DNA of 64,000 bases from Bacillus sp. ISL-18. Its GTDB lineage: Bacteria; Bacillota; Bacilli; Bacillales; Cytobacillaceae. How positions within the stretch are numbered: position 1 is the stretch's first letter; every line of letters begins with the position of its first letter. Of this stretch, positions 62,701 to 64,000 are shown piece after piece. The notes beneath the pieces are model-generated. The model searched no databases. It was not told the DNA's origin and saw only the letters and a list, made by a program, of their open reading frames with translations. A program made the position numbers and the translations under genes. The stretch covers positions 895,438 through 959,437 of the forward strand of contig NZ_JAGGQG010000002.1 of NCBI RefSeq assembly GCF_018613415.1, given 5' to 3'.

Positions 62701-63230
62701 CAGAATATGCATCATGGCTATATCCTGTTATCAATGGGGCAACATCCATATGGGAACGCTGGAATTCCTATACGGTTGATGGGGGATTTAATGGCAATAA
62801 TTCTATGAACTCTTTTAACCATTTTTCACTAGGTGCTATTTATGAATGGATGATGGGTTATCAACTAGGAATCATGTCTGATGAAGAAAAATCAGGCTAC
62901 AAGCATTTTATTCTTCAGCCTCAAATGGGTGGAAAGATGGAATTTGTAAAAGGAAGCTTTGAGTCACCATATGGAACGATTCATAGCGGATGGACAAAGA
63001 GTAAGGGAAGCTTGTGGGATCGTTATGAAGTGAAAGTACCAGCAAATACAACTGCTGATTTATATTTACCAATTGAAGAGGATGCTAAGTGTGAGGTAGT
63101 ATGTGAAGGTGTTATTTATAGAGGTAATACTACTTTTAATCATATAAAAGTTGCACATTTTGAACTTGTATCTGGAAGCTTTAAGTTTAATCGATTTAAT
63201 GATGGGATTGAAGTATCAATAAATCAATAG
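59751..63230 (+). CDS. Alpha-L-rhamnosidase, GH78
   Basis: 1159 residues, within the range of the family though on the large side. The N-terminus (RKPEFSWLVLSDEVGVRQES, KPLRPSARYSVEL) is the fibronectin-like Bac_rhamnosid_N domain, followed by beta-sandwich domains; an extra beta-rich insertion (about 110-300) resembles a carbohydrate-binding or concanavalin-like domain. The (alpha/alpha)6 catalytic domain begins around 690 with LPTDCPQRNERLGWTGDAQ, which has the general acid Glu, and includes GATSIWERWNSY. A C-terminal beta domain ends it. No signal peptide, so it acts in the cytoplasm on imported rhamnosides. Confidence 0.93.
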   Translation: MLTLKTEGLMNPIGIDRRKPEFSWLVLSDEVGVRQESYKMVVKEEDGSIVWDSGEVFSDTAVEIFYEGKPLRPSARYSVELTVVDNHGNRYDSRNNFFETGLMLKNEKSLGDGAKWIGADELTLDATSACYFDLRMDLTLTEGCDKAGIIFGANDFRLKNKNFNIWGKAEELNYFKYEVDVEQLLNGTSDTAKLNIYVVGMPVLGQSIENDPNEADFSIEIPNTVISKENVYEKMSISIDTLSNLNQVTFRINGIVADENRQLNPLGNTHDYNTYPNLNEIGFSVAAGEKAIFENIAIHNPGPYSEGILFGEKIGATYDIFKGLDGVHVEEDGRIMVGGNQDILVFADPSYGSAPMLRTEFKAEKKIEKARLYVTAQGIYEMWMNGEKISDHWFNPGNSEYRERIAYHTYDVKELLNSESKNAIAVQLAEGWWSGYQTFIVHNYNFYDDRQALMAKLVIEYTDKTVETIVTDEENWSYYGNGPVEYGSFFQGERYNANKEVSGWMNVDFDEKGWRKAVEIPTESTFENYTFMTRLDEPITVINTIVSKSVQKTSDHKDFDSNYSYIYDMGENVLGVPHIQIQEGVLKAGQQLIIRYAEILYPSHLKEYQEAGIANMMMVENYRAALSTDFYTAKGCEAVVIEPHRTYHGFRFIEISGLSEPLPLECVKTNLLSSIKVSSTYESSNPLVNRLYKNVQNSQNSNFMSLPTDCPQRNERLGWTGDAQVFSMAATYNADVYNFYRQWLYTLRDSQFNTGALPVFAPSYILPDQDKGGFGGFGGVSWDAAIVLIPYNLYRQYGKKGIIRENIEAIDKYLNYLLENPMTVDDKIYNGLTSKTGILADWLSIEVTDYTLINNAVYAYLLETASKMAEIIGHTELSHKYQAAYELTKAEWNELYVDEDGRTRDFEGKLQDTQASYATPLRYGVFNEENEKKAVIHYQETVKRTLTEKGNYTIKTGFSGTPNLVPTLSNYGYIEEAYNLFESTEYASWLYPVINGATSIWERWNSYTVDGGFNGNNSMNSFNHFSLGAIYEWMMGYQLGIMSDEEKSGYKHFILQPQMGGKMEFVKGSFESPYGTIHSGWTKSKGSLWDRYEVKVPANTTADLYLPIEEDAKCEVVCEGVIYRGNTTFNHIKVAHFELVSGSFKFNRFNDGIEVSINQ

Positions 63231-63309
63231 TTTGTGGTTATTTCAAATAAAAAGGCAGCTAATTGATATGAACTCGAAAAATTAGCCATTTGATTTAGTC
63301 AACCGTTTG

Positions 63310-63350
63310 GGCATGTGTTCGGTATTGGACCGGACTCATGCCTTTTAATT
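63310..63350 (+). terminator. Terminator after the rhamnosidase gene
   Basis: GGCATG and CATGCC enclose an inner CGGT/ACCG stem, followed by TTTTAATTTT. Confidence 0.75.
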
Positions 63351-63483
63351 TTACTATTTTGTAAATACTAGTGATCATGAAGGTATTGAAAATTCAGAAT
63401 ATTTGTGTTAATTTTTTATTGAAGACGAATGATGGAAGGAAGTAATTCATTTTTTTTTGAGTATTTTTTGGATTGCAATAAAA

Positions 63484-63497
63484 TCAAAGCGCTTTCA
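63484..63497 (+). promoter_or_regulatory. Probable cre site (CcpA)
   Basis: TCAAAGCGCTTTCA fits the cre consensus TGWAANCGNTNWCA except for the second base. It lies 75 bp upstream of the acetyl-CoA synthetase gene, a class of gene commonly repressed by CcpA. Confidence 0.6.
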
Positions 63498-63571
63498 CGG
63501 GTTACTTGCCAATTCACTATTCATTCTAAAGGGCAGTTCTATTTTTTAACTAAATTTGTAGGGGGATTCAG

Positions 63572-64000
63572 ATGGATGTTAGTGGAATTTTAAAGGTTGT
63601 TGCAGAAAGCAAATTTGTTTATGCAATCGAAGAAAAACAATTAAATACCTCAATTGGGAGCGGTCAAGCCTTTCAAGAACTACTTCAAAAATCCCAACAA
63701 GATCCCGAAGCTTTTTGGAACGAAGTCGCAAAAGAACTAGTTTGGTATGAACCTTGGAAAAAAACAATCAGTGGAAGTCTTCCAGATTTTCGTTTCTTTG
63801 AAGGCGGTATTAGTAACCCTTGTATTAACTTACTCGACCGCCATGTTGAAAACGGTGCTGGGAATCGCACGGCGCTCATTTGGGAGGGAGAAAACGGAGA
63901 CACGAAGTTTTTTACATATAATATGCTGCTAGCTGAAGTGAACCGTTTTGCTAATGTCCTCCGTTCCTTTGGAGTGAGAAAAGGGGATTGTGTGGCGATT
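63572..64000 (+). CDS. Acetyl-CoA synthetase-like enzyme, N-terminal part (cut by window end)
   Basis: 143 codons, open to the window edge. The N-terminus shows PEAFWNEVAKELVWYEPWKK, FFEGGISNPCINLLDRHVEN and RTALIWEGENGD followed by LRSFGVRKGDCVAI, typical of acetate (propionate)-CoA ligases of the ACS group before the adenylation core. It should activate a short-chain acid with ATP and CoA. The start ATG at 63572 follows GGGGG. A cre-like site upstream suggests catabolite control. The exact acid cannot be told from this part. Confidence 0.85.
   Translation, partial: MDVSGILKVVAESKFVYAIEEKQLNTSIGSGQAFQELLQKSQQDPEAFWNEVAKELVWYEPWKKTISGSLPDFRFFEGGISNPCINLLDRHVENGAGNRTALIWEGENGDTKFFTYNMLLAEVNRFANVLRSFGVRKGDCVAI

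Noticed and set aside
1..64000. CRISPR arrays, tRNA, rRNA or prophage genes
   Set aside because: No regular repeat-spacer pattern, cloverleaf or conserved rRNA sequence was seen; the only regular repeats are the short arrays reported.

Overview
The window is AT-rich DNA with AGGAGG-type ribosome binding sites, U-tailed hairpin terminators, a CsoR/CopZ/CopA set, MocR and DeoR regulators, DUF3231 proteins and an ABC-F ATPase close to Bacillus YkpA. Together these point to the chromosome of a spore-forming Bacillaceae (Bacillus/Neobacillus-like). I see no rRNA, tRNA, prophage or CRISPR array.

Layout. 0.2-4.2 kb (minus): a molybdopterin oxidoreductase with an unusual C-terminal LysM domain, translationally coupled to a small unknown protein, then a heme O synthase. 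4.3-6.5 kb: two DUF3231 proteins. 6.9-11.0 kb: an orphan LipO-type sugar-binding lipoprotein and a domain-permuted GH3 glycosidase. 11.3-21.4 kb: a copper-handling island (YdhK lipoprotein, CcdA/DsbD-like membrane protein, Cys-rich membrane peptide, Met/His-rich membrane protein plus NapH-like polyferredoxin, CsoR-CopZ-CopA, four-TM protein with a His/Met tail). Four of its transcription units share the promoter-proximal motif TTTCTGCANACTT. 21.6-32.2 kb: a MocR regulator with PatB/MalY-type C-S lyases (one frameshifted), an amino-acid permease, RidA, a glutaredoxin-like protein, a second aminotransferase, a flavin amine oxidase and a VOC protein. A CAYACAA-N7-9-TTGT element recurs seven times before its genes.

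32.2-34.3 kb is a decayed insertion element with 10-bp terminal inverted repeats and remnants of DUF6431, a Mu-type transposase, an AAA ATPase and DUF5348. Two truncated copies of the LipO gene lie at 34.4 and 38.9 kb. Between them, on the minus strand, a guanine-class purine riboswitch (38639-38713) precedes a four-gene operon: DUF3100 membrane protein, small membrane partner, amidohydrolase, TauE-like permease. I regard this as the best candidate for an undescribed system, namely purine-controlled uptake and processing of a purine-like compound.

41-52.4 kb: a cobalamin riboswitch heads a 13-gene, tightly overlapping B12 uptake and salvage operon (btuF, btuC, a btuD-cbiZ fusion, cbiB, cobD, cobU, cobQ, cobS, cobC, a CobU-like paralogue, pduO-type adenosyltransferase, cblT, cblS). 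It imports corrinoids, strips and rebuilds the nucleotide loop, and salvages alpha-ribazole. 52.6-64 kb: an ABC-F ATPase, transaldolase and transketolase divergent from a DeoR regulator, an AraC regulator divergent from a GH78 alpha-L-rhamnosidase, and the start of an acetyl-CoA synthetase gene.
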